From contig DASYAV010000133.1 of NCBI GenBank assembly GCA_036501145.1, forward strand, positions 62,001 through 126,000: DNA of 64,000 nucleotides. The letters run 5' to 3'. The number at the start of each line of letters is the position of its first letter. Positions within the stretch are counted from its first letter, which is position 1. Below, piece by piece: positions 25,879 to 35,234 of the stretch. Position numbers and translations under genes: made by a program. Origin of the DNA: PALSA-505 sp036501145 (GTDB taxonomy: Bacteria; Actinomycetota; Actinomycetes; Streptosporangiales; Streptosporangiaceae). The notes under the pieces were generated by a model. That model was not told the origin of the DNA and did not search any database. It was given only the letters and a program-made list of their open reading frames with translations.

Positions 25879-28461
25879 ATGGCTGGAAGCATCATCGGTG
25901 GACGGCGCCGGGGGACGTGGCGGCTGCTCGGCGCGGCCGCGCTGGCGCTGAGCACGGCAGGCTCACTGGCGGCGTCGCCGGCCCGGGCGAGCACCGGCCA
26001 GGCCTATGCCAGCCCAGCACGCACCAGCCCAGCACGCACCGGCACAGGACGCACCAGCACAGCACACACCGCCGCCACACACACCGCCGCCACACAGGCC
26101 GGGCCGCACCTGTGGCGTCCGGCACCGGCTGGCACCGCTCTCCAGGCCACGCCCGGTCTCCGAACCGGGACCGCCCTCCAGGCCACGCCCCGTCCCCGTC
26201 CCCGGACCGGGACCGAGGCCGTTCCCGCTCCCCCGGCCAGCGCCGCTTCCCCGGCCGGCTCGGGTCCGGGCGCGTGGCACACCCAGCCGACGCCGAACCC
26301 GGGCCAGCTGTCCAACGGCACGCTGCTGGCCACCTCCTGCACCGGCGCGGCCACCTGCACCGCGGCCGGCGACTACGACAACCCGGCTGGTGTCCTCGTC
26401 ACCCTGGCCGAACGCTGGAACGGCACCGGCTGGGCCATCGAGCCCACGCCTAACCCGGCGGGCGCGGGCGGCAGCCAGCTCAGCGCGGTGTCCTGCATCT
26501 CGGCGCGGTCCTGCACGGCGGCCGGCTACGACACCGACGCCAGCGGCGCCATCGTGCCGCTGATCGAAGTGTGGAACGGCAGCGCGTGGCGCATCCAGGC
26601 CACACCCCGCCCGCCCGGCGCTACCGAGAGCGGGTTCTTCGGCGTGTCCTGCACCGCGGCGGGCGACTGCACCGCGGCCGGCGACTACACCACCGCCACC
26701 GGCAGCTCGCTGCCACTGGCCGAACGGTGGGACGGCAGCACCTGGCGGCTCCAGCCCACGCCTGCGCCGTCCGGGGCCAGCGCGAGCGGGCTGTTCGCGG
26801 TGTCCTGCCCGTCCGCGACGTCGTGCACCGCGGCCGGCGCCAGCACAGACAGCAGCGGCAGCACGACGACACTGGCCGAACGGTGGGACGGCAGCACCTG
26901 GTCGGTCAAGGCCACCCCGATGCCGGCCGGGGCGGCAGGCGGCCAGTTCGGCGGCGTGTCCTGTACCGCCGCCGCCGCGTGCACCGCGGCCGGCTACTCC
27001 GACAGCAGCGACGGCACGGTGCGGGCGCTGGCCGAGCGGTGGTCCGGCGGCGCGTGGACGGTGCAGCCCACCCCGGCACCGTCCGGCGCGGCGGACACCG
27101 AACTCGCCGCCGTGTCGTGCGTCTCGGCACAGGACTGCACCGCGGCCGGCGCCTACGCCGACGCCAGCACGCGCAGCACGGTCACACTGGCCGAGACCTG
27201 GCACGGCAGCGCCTGGAAGGTCCAGGCCACCCCGAACCCGGCCCACGCCGGTGGCAGCGAGCTCATCGCGGTGTCCTGCCCGGCGGCCACCTCATGCACC
27301 GCGGCCGGCCAGTTCGCGAACCCGGCCGGCACCACACTCCCGCTGGCCGCGACCTGGCACGCGGGCAGCTGGGCGCTGCAGCCGCCGGACCGGCCGCAAG
27401 GGAGCAGAGGCGGCGAGCTCACCGGGGTGTCCTGCCCGGCGGCCACGTCCTGCACCGCGGTCGGCGACTACAACAAGACCAGCAAGGGGAGCGTCCCGCT
27501 CGCCGAGAGCTGGGACGGCACCCGGTGGAGCATTCGGCCCACCCCGGTCCCGGCGGCCTCGGTCAGCTCGGCCCTGCAGGCGGTGTCCTGCCCGTCCGCG
27601 GCTGCCTGCACCGCGGTCGGTTACTACTACCTGCACCCGGCCGGGCCGGCGGTGACGCTGGCGGAAACCTGGCGCGGCTCGGCCTGGCACGTCCAGGCGA
27701 CGCCCAACCCGGCGGGGGCCAGGTACAGCTCGCTGACCGCGGTGTCCTGCACCGCCCCCGCCGCGTGCACAGCGGTCGGCACCTACCACGGCAAGGGCGG
27801 CATACCGCAGGCCCTGGTGGAGCGGTGGAACGGCTCGCACTGGGCCATCCAGCCCCTGGCCACGCCGGCCGGCGCCACCGTCAGCACGGTGGCCGGGGTG
27901 TCCTGCACGTCGGCCACGGCCTGCGTGGCCAGCGGCTACTACGACACCAGCAGCGGCTCGGCCCGCCCGCTGGTGGAGGCGTGGAACGGCACGGGCTGGC
28001 ATATCCAGCATGTACCGCTGCCGGGCGGCTCGCAGGGCGGCACGCTCACCGCGGTCTCCTGCACCGCCGCGAACGCCTGCACCGCCACCGGCGCCTACTA
28101 CGCCAGTCCGGGCGGCTCGCTGGCCGAGCGCTGGAACGGCACGGCGTGGGCCGTGCAGGCGACCCCGAACCCACCCGACGCGGGCGCCAGCGCGAGCGAG
28201 ATCACCTTCGCCACCGTGGCCTGTGCCTCGGCGCACGCCTGCGTGGCCACCGGCAACTACACGCCGGACCAGCGGCCGGCCTCGTTCGCCGCGGCGTGGA
28301 ACGGCACCGCCTGGCACCTGCGGGCCCTTGGCCTGCCGCCCGGCACGATCGGCAGCACCGTTTACGGGGCGGCCTGCTCGGCCACCCGCTGCACCGCGGT
28401 CGGCGGCCACTTCGGCAGCTCGGACCAGCCGGTGACGCTGGCGCTCGGCGCCAAGGCCTAG
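25879..28461 (+). CDS. Secreted protein with 14 tandem ~48-residue Cys-Trp repeats
   Basis: The 860-residue protein has a signal peptide (residues about 8-38, LLGAAALALSTAGSLAASPARA), a Thr/Ala/Pro low-complexity stretch, and 14 repeats from about residue 135 to the end. The consensus is VSCxxAxxCTAAGxY, about 10 residues, LAExWxGxxW, then TPxPxGA. The two cysteines of each unit are spaced to form a disulfide. Fourteen units of this length fit two seven-bladed beta-propellers, an inference from repeat geometry. Such proteins are frequent in soil actinobacteria and have no known function. It converges on the NB-ARC gene, with stop codons overlapping. Confidence 0.82.
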   Translation: MAGSIIGGRRRGTWRLLGAAALALSTAGSLAASPARASTGQAYASPARTSPARTGTGRTSTAHTAATHTAATQAGPHLWRPAPAGTALQATPGLRTGTALQATPRPRPRTGTEAVPAPPASAASPAGSGPGAWHTQPTPNPGQLSNGTLLATSCTGAATCTAAGDYDNPAGVLVTLAERWNGTGWAIEPTPNPAGAGGSQLSAVSCISARSCTAAGYDTDASGAIVPLIEVWNGSAWRIQATPRPPGATESGFFGVSCTAAGDCTAAGDYTTATGSSLPLAERWDGSTWRLQPTPAPSGASASGLFAVSCPSATSCTAAGASTDSSGSTTTLAERWDGSTWSVKATPMPAGAAGGQFGGVSCTAAAACTAAGYSDSSDGTVRALAERWSGGAWTVQPTPAPSGAADTELAAVSCVSAQDCTAAGAYADASTRSTVTLAETWHGSAWKVQATPNPAHAGGSELIAVSCPAATSCTAAGQFANPAGTTLPLAATWHAGSWALQPPDRPQGSRGGELTGVSCPAATSCTAVGDYNKTSKGSVPLAESWDGTRWSIRPTPVPAASVSSALQAVSCPSAAACTAVGYYYLHPAGPAVTLAETWRGSAWHVQATPNPAGARYSSLTAVSCTAPAACTAVGTYHGKGGIPQALVERWNGSHWAIQPLATPAGATVSTVAGVSCTSATACVASGYYDTSSGSARPLVEAWNGTGWHIQHVPLPGGSQGGTLTAVSCTAANACTATGAYYASPGGSLAERWNGTAWAVQATPNPPDAGASASEITFATVACASAHACVATGNYTPDQRPASFAAAWNGTAWHLRALGLPPGTIGSTVYGAACSATRCTAVGGHFGSSDQPVTLALGAKA

Positions 28462-30656
28462 CCTGGTTTGCGTTTGCGCAGGTCGATACCCATCTTGGCC
28501 AGGCCGTAGCCGGCTACCGCGTCCAGGTCCTCCTGGGTGGCCAGGGTGATCGCGTGGCCCGAGCCGAGCACCTCGTGGCAGTCGGCGAGCGCACGTTCGT
28601 ACTGCGCGACCGAATAGGCGTACTTCCCGGCTACACAGCAGGTGTAGGCCAGCTCGCGGCGGGCGGCGATGGTGTCGGCGTCGGCGGTGTCCTGCACGCG
28701 TTCCCGGTCGGCGAGGGCCCGCTCGTACTGCTTGATCGCGTCCTTGAGCTTGCCGCCGCTGCGGTAGGCGGTGGCCAGGCTGGTGCGGGCGGCCATCGTC
28801 TCGGGGTGGCTGGCGCCCTGGGCCCGTTCCCGGTCGGCCACAGTGCGCTTGCACAGGTCGATGGCCTGCTTGAACTGGCCCGCCGCCAGATAGCTGTCCG
28901 CCAGGTGCGCCTGCGCCTGCAGGGTGTCCGGGTGGCTGGCGCCCTGCACCTGCTCGCAGCGGTCGAGGGTCTGCCTGGCCAGCCGGACCGCGTCGGCCGG
29001 GCGGCCGGCGGCCGCCTGGGCGCGGGCCAGGCTCGCCCGGGTGGCCAGCACCTCCGGCTGGCAGCCGTCCCCGGCCTGCTCCAGCTGGGTGAGCAGGTCG
29101 GTGTACATGACGACGGCCTCGCCGGGTCGTCCGGATAGTTCGCACGCGGTCCCGAGCAGATCCCGGAACTGGGCCGACTGGGTGTGGGTGGCCCCGAAGT
29201 GCCGTTCGCTGACCCGCAGCATGGCCCGCCAGTAGGCCACGGCCTGACCCGCCATCCCGCTGCTGACCAGGCTCTGCCCGGCCGCTATCAGGATGGGATG
29301 GCACTGCGGGACCCAGAGCGCGGCGCGGCCCACGTCCTGCAGCTTCACCGCGCAGTCACGCAGCGCCTGTGCGACGTCGGCCGGCACGGCCAGGGACGAC
29401 CAGACATCGGCGAGCGCATCCGCGGCCGCGCGGACGGCCTGCTCCCGCGCGGACGCGGTGGAGCTCTGCCTGGCCATGGACAAGACCAGTGCATGCGCCA
29501 GCACCGAGCGGGCGGCGCTGCCGTCGTCGATGGCCACCAGGCCGGCCCGGGCCAGGTTCTGCACGGCCGCCCAGGCCTGCGCCGCGGTGACCGGATACCC
29601 GTCCGGCCCGCCGAGGTAGGCACACGCGGCCTGGCTGGTGAGCAGCACCCGGGGAATGCCGAACGGGCCCAGCATCGAGATCAGGCTGAGCGCGCGGCCG
29701 GCCAGTCCCGGCGGAGCGAGCTGGCTGGCCAGCTGGGCCGACAGCGAGCAGGTGACGGCGGCCGGGGAGATCGGCCGGGCCCGCCCCTCGCCAGCCAGCC
29801 CTTCGCCAGCCTGACCCGTGTCAGCGTGCCCGGTGGCTCTCTGCCCCGCGCTGGCCTGGGCGGCGGCGAGCTGGGCCCGGCGGTCTATGGCGAGCTCCAG
29901 GTACTGGCGGCAGGTCCAGCCGGTCTCGGTCATCACCGCTGCTGCCTGCGCCAGGGCGATCGGCAGGAAGCCCAGCTCGATGGCCAGGTCGGTCGCGCCG
30001 GTCCGCTGATCGTGATCGGCCCTGAGCCGTTCGGCCAGGTACCACAGCGCCTCGCGGGGGCTGAACTCGCCCACCCGTGCGACGTGTGCGGCGCCTGGGT
30101 CGACCAGGTCCGGATGCCGGGTGGTGATCAGCACCTGCCCGGCGGGCCCGCGTGGCCACCAGCGCTCGGCCACCGCCGGGTCGCCGAGATCGTCCAGCAC
30201 CACCAGCCAGGGCAGGGCGGTGTTCGCCAGCCACTCCAGGAACGCGGCGGCGGCCGACTCCACACCCTCCGGGCCCTCCGGGCCCTCAGCGGGCCCGGAG
30301 GGTGCCGTCGCGCCCACGTCGTGCAGTGCCTGCGCGTAGCCGGCGATGACCGCGTCCTCGCTGGCGGCGGTGATCCAGACCACCAGGTGCGCGGCGTCGC
30401 TGTCCAGGTGTTCCCTGGCGAGCAAGGCAGCGAGCTGGGTCTTGCCGGTGCCGCCCAGGTCGTGGGCGGCTTCGGGTGCGGCCCGGCCCGGGCCGGCCAG
30501 CACGGTGGCCCCGCCGGGTGGCATGCCGTCCAGGGTGACGCCGGTCTCCTGGCGCAGTAAGCAGGAATCGGCGGGCGGGGGTATCCGGCCAGATAGCACC
30601 GGCCGCCCCGCTCGCTCCGTCTGGACTTCCCCCGGAAGCATCCTGTTGCCCGCCAT
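28458..30656 (-). CDS. NB-ARC ATPase with tetratricopeptide repeats
   Basis: The 732-residue protein is a STAND NTPase: P-loop GGTGKTQLA (near residue 70), Walker B WLVVLDDL, the sensor segment VLITTRHPDL and the GxP region LGFLPIALAQAA. A winged-helix section follows, and about six TPR units of the kinesin light chain type lie at the C-terminus (GASHPDTLQAQAHLADSYLAAGQ...). STAND proteins oligomerise on sensing a signal, in regulation or antiphage defence. No N-terminal effector domain is present, so output must come from a partner or through the TPRs. The ATG at 30656 follows AAGGTGA. Confidence 0.86.
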   Translation of the reverse strand: MAGNRMLPGEVQTERAGRPVLSGRIPPPADSCLLRQETGVTLDGMPPGGATVLAGPGRAAPEAAHDLGGTGKTQLAALLAREHLDSDAAHLVVWITAASEDAVIAGYAQALHDVGATAPSGPAEGPEGPEGVESAAAAFLEWLANTALPWLVVLDDLGDPAVAERWWPRGPAGQVLITTRHPDLVDPGAAHVARVGEFSPREALWYLAERLRADHDQRTGATDLAIELGFLPIALAQAAAVMTETGWTCRQYLELAIDRRAQLAAAQASAGQRATGHADTGQAGEGLAGEGRARPISPAAVTCSLSAQLASQLAPPGLAGRALSLISMLGPFGIPRVLLTSQAACAYLGGPDGYPVTAAQAWAAVQNLARAGLVAIDDGSAARSVLAHALVLSMARQSSTASAREQAVRAAADALADVWSSLAVPADVAQALRDCAVKLQDVGRAALWVPQCHPILIAAGQSLVSSGMAGQAVAYWRAMLRVSERHFGATHTQSAQFRDLLGTACELSGRPGEAVVMYTDLLTQLEQAGDGCQPEVLATRASLARAQAAAGRPADAVRLARQTLDRCEQVQGASHPDTLQAQAHLADSYLAAGQFKQAIDLCKRTVADRERAQGASHPETMAARTSLATAYRSGGKLKDAIKQYERALADRERVQDTADADTIAARRELAYTCCVAGKYAYSVAQYERALADCHEVLGSGHAITLATQEDLDAVAGYGLAKMGIDLRKRKPG

Positions 30657-30778
30657 CGCGCCGTCACCTTGCTGCAACTAGACGTTTCCGACTTCGTTAG
30701 GAATCTTAACCAGAAATGCGCGGCCGGGTCGGGCGATCGCGCTACTTCAGCGTAGCCACCGTTCAGTAATTAGCGGTC

Positions 30779-33322
30779 TTAAAGCTGCCCGACGTCGGTG
30801 ACCTGGATCACCGCGGTCCCGGCCGCGTCGGACGCGGCGAGGTCGACCCGGGCGCTGATGCCCCAGTCGTGGTCCCCCGCTGGGTCGTCGAAGATCTGGC
30901 GCACCTGCCAGTGGCCCGAACGCTCGTCGATGATCAGCAGCGCGGGGCCGCGGGCGTCCGGGCCGGTGCCGATCTCGTCGTGCTGGTCGAAGTACGGCTC
31001 GACGGCGTCGGCCCAGGCATCTTCGTCCCACCCCCCACCCGCCTCCCCAACCCCCTTCACTGAATCGAGCTCGCCGAGCAGGTCGTAGCGGCCCAGCGCG
31101 GCCAGCTCGACGCGGCGGAACAGCGCGTTGCGCACCAGCACGCGGAACGCCCGCCGGTTGCCGGTCACCGGCGGCGGCTCGTCCGCCCCCGCTCTGGCCT
31201 CGGCCTGCGCCTCGGCCGGGTTGCGCAGCCGCTCCCACTCGTCGATCAGGCTGGAGTCGGTCTGCCGGACCAGCTCGCCGAGCCATTCGATCAGGTCGAA
31301 CAGCTCCTCGGTCTTGGCCTCGTCCGGCACGGTCTGCCGCAGCGCCTTGTAGGCGTCGGCCAGGTAGCGCAGCACCAGCCCTTCGCCCCTGGACAGCTGG
31401 TAGAAGCCGATGTACTCGACGAAGGTCAGCGCCCGCTCGTACATGTCGCGGGCCACCGACTTGGGCGCCAGCTGGTAGTCGGCCACCCACGGGTGCCCCC
31501 GGCGGTAGATGTCGTAGGCGCCTTCGAGCAGGTCGGCCAGCGGCTGCGGGTAGCTGACCGAGTCCAGCAGCTCCATCCGCTCCTCGTACTCGATGCCGTC
31601 GGCCTTCATCTGGGCCACCGCCTCGCCGCGCGCCTTGTGCAGCTGCGCGGACAGCACCTCGCGCGGATTCTCCAGGGTGGCCTCGATGGCCGACAGCACG
31701 TCCAGCGGGTACTGCGGGTCCGCGGGATCCAGCAGTTGTATCGCGGCCAGGGCGAGCGGGGACAGCGGCTGGTTCAGCGCGAAGTCGGCCTGCAGATCCA
31801 CGGTCAGCCGCCAGCGCCGGCCCTGGCCGTCCGGCTCGGCCAGCCGTTCCACCACCCCGCCGGCCAGCAGCGCGCGGTAGATCGCGAACGCCTGCCGGAT
31901 GTGCCGGCGCTGCGCGGCCGGGTCCTCGTGGTTTTCGGTAAGCAGATGGCGCATCGCCTGGAAGGCATCACCCGGCCGGCCGATGACGTTGAGCAGCATC
32001 GCGTGGCTGACCGCGAAGCTGGACTGGAGCGGTTCGGGCTCGGCCGCGACCAGCCGGTCGAAGGTGGGCTGCCCCCAGGACACGAACCCGCCGGACGGCT
32101 TCTTGCGCACCACCTTGCGCCGCTTCTTCGGGTCGTCGCCCGCCTTGGCCAGCGCCTTCTCGTTCTCGACGACGTGCTCGGGAGCCTGCACGACCACCGT
32201 GCCGGTGGTGTCGAACCCGGCCCGGCCGGCCCGCCCGGCGATCTGGTGGAACTCCCTGGCCTGCAGCAGCCGGGTCTTCGTGCCGTCGTACTTGGACAGC
32301 GCGGTGAACACCACGGTGCGGATCGGCACGTTGATGCCGACGCCGAGCGTGTCAGTGCCGCAGACCACCTTGAGCAGCCCGGCCTGGGTCAGCGTCTCCA
32401 CCAGCCGCCGGTAGCGCGGCAGCATGCCGGCGTGGTGCACGCCGATGCCGTGCCGGACCAGCCGGGACAGCGTCTTGCCGAACCCGGCGGTGAACCGGAA
32501 GTTGCCGATCATCTCGGCGATGGCGTCCTTCTCCGCCCGGGTGCACACGTTGATGCTCATCAGCGCCTGGGCCTGCTCGACCGCGGCGGCCCGGGTGAAG
32601 TGCACCACGTAGACCGGCGCCTGTTTGGTCTCCAGCAGCTCCCTGATCGTCTCGTGCAGCGGAGTGAGCACGTATTCGTAGACCAGCGGGACCGGCCGCT
32701 CGGCTGACTTGACGGTGGCGGTGGGCCGGCCTGTCCTGCGGGTCAGGTCCTCCTCGAACCTGGTGGTGTCGCCGAGCGTCGCGGACATCAGGATGAACTG
32801 CACGTGCGGCAGCTCGATCAGCGGCACCTGCCAGGCCCAGCCGCGCTGCGGGTCGGCGTAGAAGTGGAACTCGTCCATCACCACCTGGCCGACGTCAGCC
32901 TGGTCGCCGTCGCGCAACGCGATGTTGGCCAGGATCTCGGCCGTGCAGCAGATGATCGGCGCGTCGGCGTTCACGCTGACGTCGCCGGTCATCATGCCGA
33001 CGCTCTCCGCGCCGAACATCTCGCACAGCGCGAAGAACTTCTCCGACACCAGCGCCTTGATCGGCGCGGTGTAGAAACTGCGCATCCCGACGGCCAGCGC
33101 GTAGAAGTGCGCACCCGCGGCGACCAGGCTCTTGCCGGAGCCGGTGGGGCTGGACAGGATCACGTTGGCGCCGGACACGATCTCGATCAGCGCCTCTTCC
33201 TGGTGCGGGTAAAGCTCCAGGCCCTGGCCGGCCGCCCAGCCGGCGAATGCCTCGAAGACGGCGTCCGGGTCGGTGGTCTCCGGCAGCAGGTCGAACAGGT
33301 TCATGGTCTGTGTGCTCGTCAT
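30779..33322 (-). CDS. Ski2-like DEAD/DEAH-box helicase (DUF3516 type)
   Basis: The 847-residue protein has superfamily 2 motifs: I SSPTGSGKS (57-65), II DEFH, III SAT, and VI QIAGRAGRAGF. A long C-terminal domain of the DUF3516 type follows and ends in ARVDLAASDAAGTAVIQVTD. Related enzymes unwind RNA or DNA, and the actinobacterial group is thought to act on RNA, but the substrate is not shown by sequence. Its ATG overlaps the PolX stop by 4 bp (ATGA), so the two are made together, suggesting a link to repair. Confidence 0.92.
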   Translation of the reverse strand: MTSTQTMNLFDLLPETTDPDAVFEAFAGWAAGQGLELYPHQEEALIEIVSGANVILSSPTGSGKSLVAAGAHFYALAVGMRSFYTAPIKALVSEKFFALCEMFGAESVGMMTGDVSVNADAPIICCTAEILANIALRDGDQADVGQVVMDEFHFYADPQRGWAWQVPLIELPHVQFILMSATLGDTTRFEEDLTRRTGRPTATVKSAERPVPLVYEYVLTPLHETIRELLETKQAPVYVVHFTRAAAVEQAQALMSINVCTRAEKDAIAEMIGNFRFTAGFGKTLSRLVRHGIGVHHAGMLPRYRRLVETLTQAGLLKVVCGTDTLGVGINVPIRTVVFTALSKYDGTKTRLLQAREFHQIAGRAGRAGFDTTGTVVVQAPEHVVENEKALAKAGDDPKKRRKVVRKKPSGGFVSWGQPTFDRLVAAEPEPLQSSFAVSHAMLLNVIGRPGDAFQAMRHLLTENHEDPAAQRRHIRQAFAIYRALLAGGVVERLAEPDGQGRRWRLTVDLQADFALNQPLSPLALAAIQLLDPADPQYPLDVLSAIEATLENPREVLSAQLHKARGEAVAQMKADGIEYEERMELLDSVSYPQPLADLLEGAYDIYRRGHPWVADYQLAPKSVARDMYERALTFVEYIGFYQLSRGEGLVLRYLADAYKALRQTVPDEAKTEELFDLIEWLGELVRQTDSSLIDEWERLRNPAEAQAEARAGADEPPPVTGNRRAFRVLVRNALFRRVELAALGRYDLLGELDSVKGVGEAGGGWDEDAWADAVEPYFDQHDEIGTGPDARGPALLIIDERSGHWQVRQIFDDPAGDHDWGISARVDLAASDAAGTAVIQVTDVGQL

Positions 33323-35151
33323 TGGGCTGGCCGCCCCTTGCGGAGGAAGTCGCGCAGCCGGTCCAGCGGCCAGGTGTTGATCACGTCGTCGGGGGTCAGC
33401 CAGCCGCGCTGCGCGGAGCCGACCCCGTACCGTGGCCGGCCGAGCTCGGAGACGGCGTGCGCGTCGCTGTCGATGGCGAACTTCACTCCTGCCTCCTTGG
33501 CCCGGCGCAGATGCTCATCCGGCAGGTCGCGCCGGTGCGGCGAACCGTTGATCTCCAGAGCCGTGCCGGTTCGCGCGCACGCTTTGAACAGCTCGTCCAG
33601 ATCCACGTCCACCGGGTCGCGGCGGCCGATGACCCGGGTCAGCGGGTGGCCGATGACGTTGACGTGCGGGTTCTCGGTAGCGGTGAGGAACCGCCCGGTC
33701 ATCTCGGACCTCGGCTGGCCGAAGTGCGAGTGCACCGAGGCGACGCAGATGTCGAACCCGTCCAGGAAGCTGGCGGGCCAGTCCACCGCGCCGCTGGGAC
33801 CGATGTTCAGCTCCGTGCCGTGCAACAGCGTGAGGGCTGGTGGTGTTCCCGGGACCTGGGTTCGCGGTTCTTCCCCGAGCTCCTTTTCGAGGGCGCGGAC
33901 CTGCTCGCGCTGGGCCAGCATCTTCTCGTCGGTCATCCGGTGCATGATCAGGTCCGGCGCGTGGTCGGTGATGGCGTAGTACTCGTAGCCGTTCTTCCGC
34001 GCCTGGGCGACCATGTCCGCCAGGGTGGACGCGCCGTCGGTGAGGTCGGTGTGGGTGTGCAGGTCACCGCGCAGATCCTGCTCGGTGACCAGCCGGGGCA
34101 GCTCGCCGCGCAGCGCCGCCTCGACCTCGCCGCCGTCCTCGCGCAGCGTCGGCGGGATCGGCTCCATGCCCAGCGCCCGGTAGATCTCCTCCTCGGTGCG
34201 TGACGCGATCCGCTCCCCCGTCTCCACCCGGAACAGCCCGTACTCCGACAGCCGCAGCCCCAGCCGGACCGCGATCTCCCTGACCCGCACGTTGTGCGCC
34301 TGCGACCCGGTGAAATACTGCAGCGCCGCGCCCCAGGAGTCTTCCGGCACGACCCGCAGGTCGACCTGGAGACCGCGTGCGGTGCGGATGGTCGTCTTGG
34401 TGGGACCGCTGACGATCACCTCGGCCACACCGGGCAGCGCGGTGAACGCGGTCATCAGGGCACGCGACGAGTCCGGGTCACTGGGCGGCGTGGTGGAGGC
34501 GGCAGCCGTCTCGGCAAATTCAGTGGCGGCGGGGCTCGCGACCGTGGCCAGGATGTCGATGTCGCCGACGGTTTCCCGCATCCGACGTACCGACCCGGCG
34601 TAGGTGCAGCGGACGCAGCCGTCGACCGCACTCAGCGCGGCCACCATCTCCTCGGCGACCTGCAGTCCGGCACTGAGCAGCACCCGCTCCCCGGTCTGCG
34701 CCAGCAGATCGATGCCGCGCAGGATGCGCTCCTCGCTCTTGGGCCCGAAACCCTTGAGGTCGCGGAGCCGCCCGGCCTTGACCGCCTCGGCCAGTTCAGT
34801 CACGGAGCCGATGCCCAGCTCTGCGTGCAACTGCATGGCCCGGGCCGGGCCCAGAGCCGGGATGGCGATCATCTCGCGCACCCCGGGCGGGATCCGGGCG
34901 CGGATCTCATCAACGGCCGCGATGCTGCCGGTCGCAAGGTACTCGGCTACCTTGTCCGCCACCGACTTGCCCACCCCGGGAATCTGCCGCAGCTCACCGG
35001 GCGGCAGCGCGGCCACGTCCCCGGGGAACCCCCGGATCGCGCGGGCCGCCCGGTCGTAGCTGCGAGCCCGGAAGGCGTCTCCGCCGGTGATCGAGATCAG
35101 CTCGGCGTACTCTCCGAGCAGCGCAGCGACCTCATCGTTGGGACGTGGCAT
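33319..35151 (-). CDS. polX: DNA polymerase X family protein with PHP domain (PolX)
   Basis: The 610-residue protein has the standard PolX order: helix-hairpin-helix lyase-like domain (about 1-95, IPGVGKSVADKVAEYL), further HhH motif (LKGFGPKSEERIL), nucleotidyltransferase palm with GDIDILATV supplying two metal-binding aspartates, and a C-terminal PHP domain beginning GDLHTHTDLTDGASTLADM. It fills short gaps in base excision repair, and the PHP domain gives 3'-5' exonuclease or related activity. ATG 35151 is preferred to ATG 35160, because GGGGGAG is only one base from the latter. Confidence 0.93.
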   Translation of the reverse strand: MPRPNDEVAALLGEYAELISITGGDAFRARSYDRAARAIRGFPGDVAALPPGELRQIPGVGKSVADKVAEYLATGSIAAVDEIRARIPPGVREMIAIPALGPARAMQLHAELGIGSVTELAEAVKAGRLRDLKGFGPKSEERILRGIDLLAQTGERVLLSAGLQVAEEMVAALSAVDGCVRCTYAGSVRRMRETVGDIDILATVASPAATEFAETAAASTTPPSDPDSSRALMTAFTALPGVAEVIVSGPTKTTIRTARGLQVDLRVVPEDSWGAALQYFTGSQAHNVRVREIAVRLGLRLSEYGLFRVETGERIASRTEEEIYRALGMEPIPPTLREDGGEVEAALRGELPRLVTEQDLRGDLHTHTDLTDGASTLADMVAQARKNGYEYYAITDHAPDLIMHRMTDEKMLAQREQVRALEKELGEEPRTQVPGTPPALTLLHGTELNIGPSGAVDWPASFLDGFDICVASVHSHFGQPRSEMTGRFLTATENPHVNVIGHPLTRVIGRRDPVDVDLDELFKACARTGTALEINGSPHRRDLPDEHLRRAKEAGVKFAIDSDAHAVSELGRPRYGVGSAQRGWLTPDDVINTWPLDRLRDFLRKGRPAQ

Positions 35152-35234
35152 GCCAGCCATTCTCCCCCAGCACGCCCGGCCATCCGGATCAGCCGGGGGG
35201 AGGATGGCCTGGTTGTTCTGGCTTCGCTGCCCGG

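Noticed and set aside
26300..28450. CRISPR-like or assembly-generated repeats
   Set aside because: Repeat units are diverged at DNA level, in frame, about 145 bp long, and lack spacer structure.
27292..29304. 670-codon minus-strand open frame across two genes
   Set aside because: It runs antisense to the 14-repeat protein and out of frame in the NB-ARC gene; both real frames have clear domains and starts.
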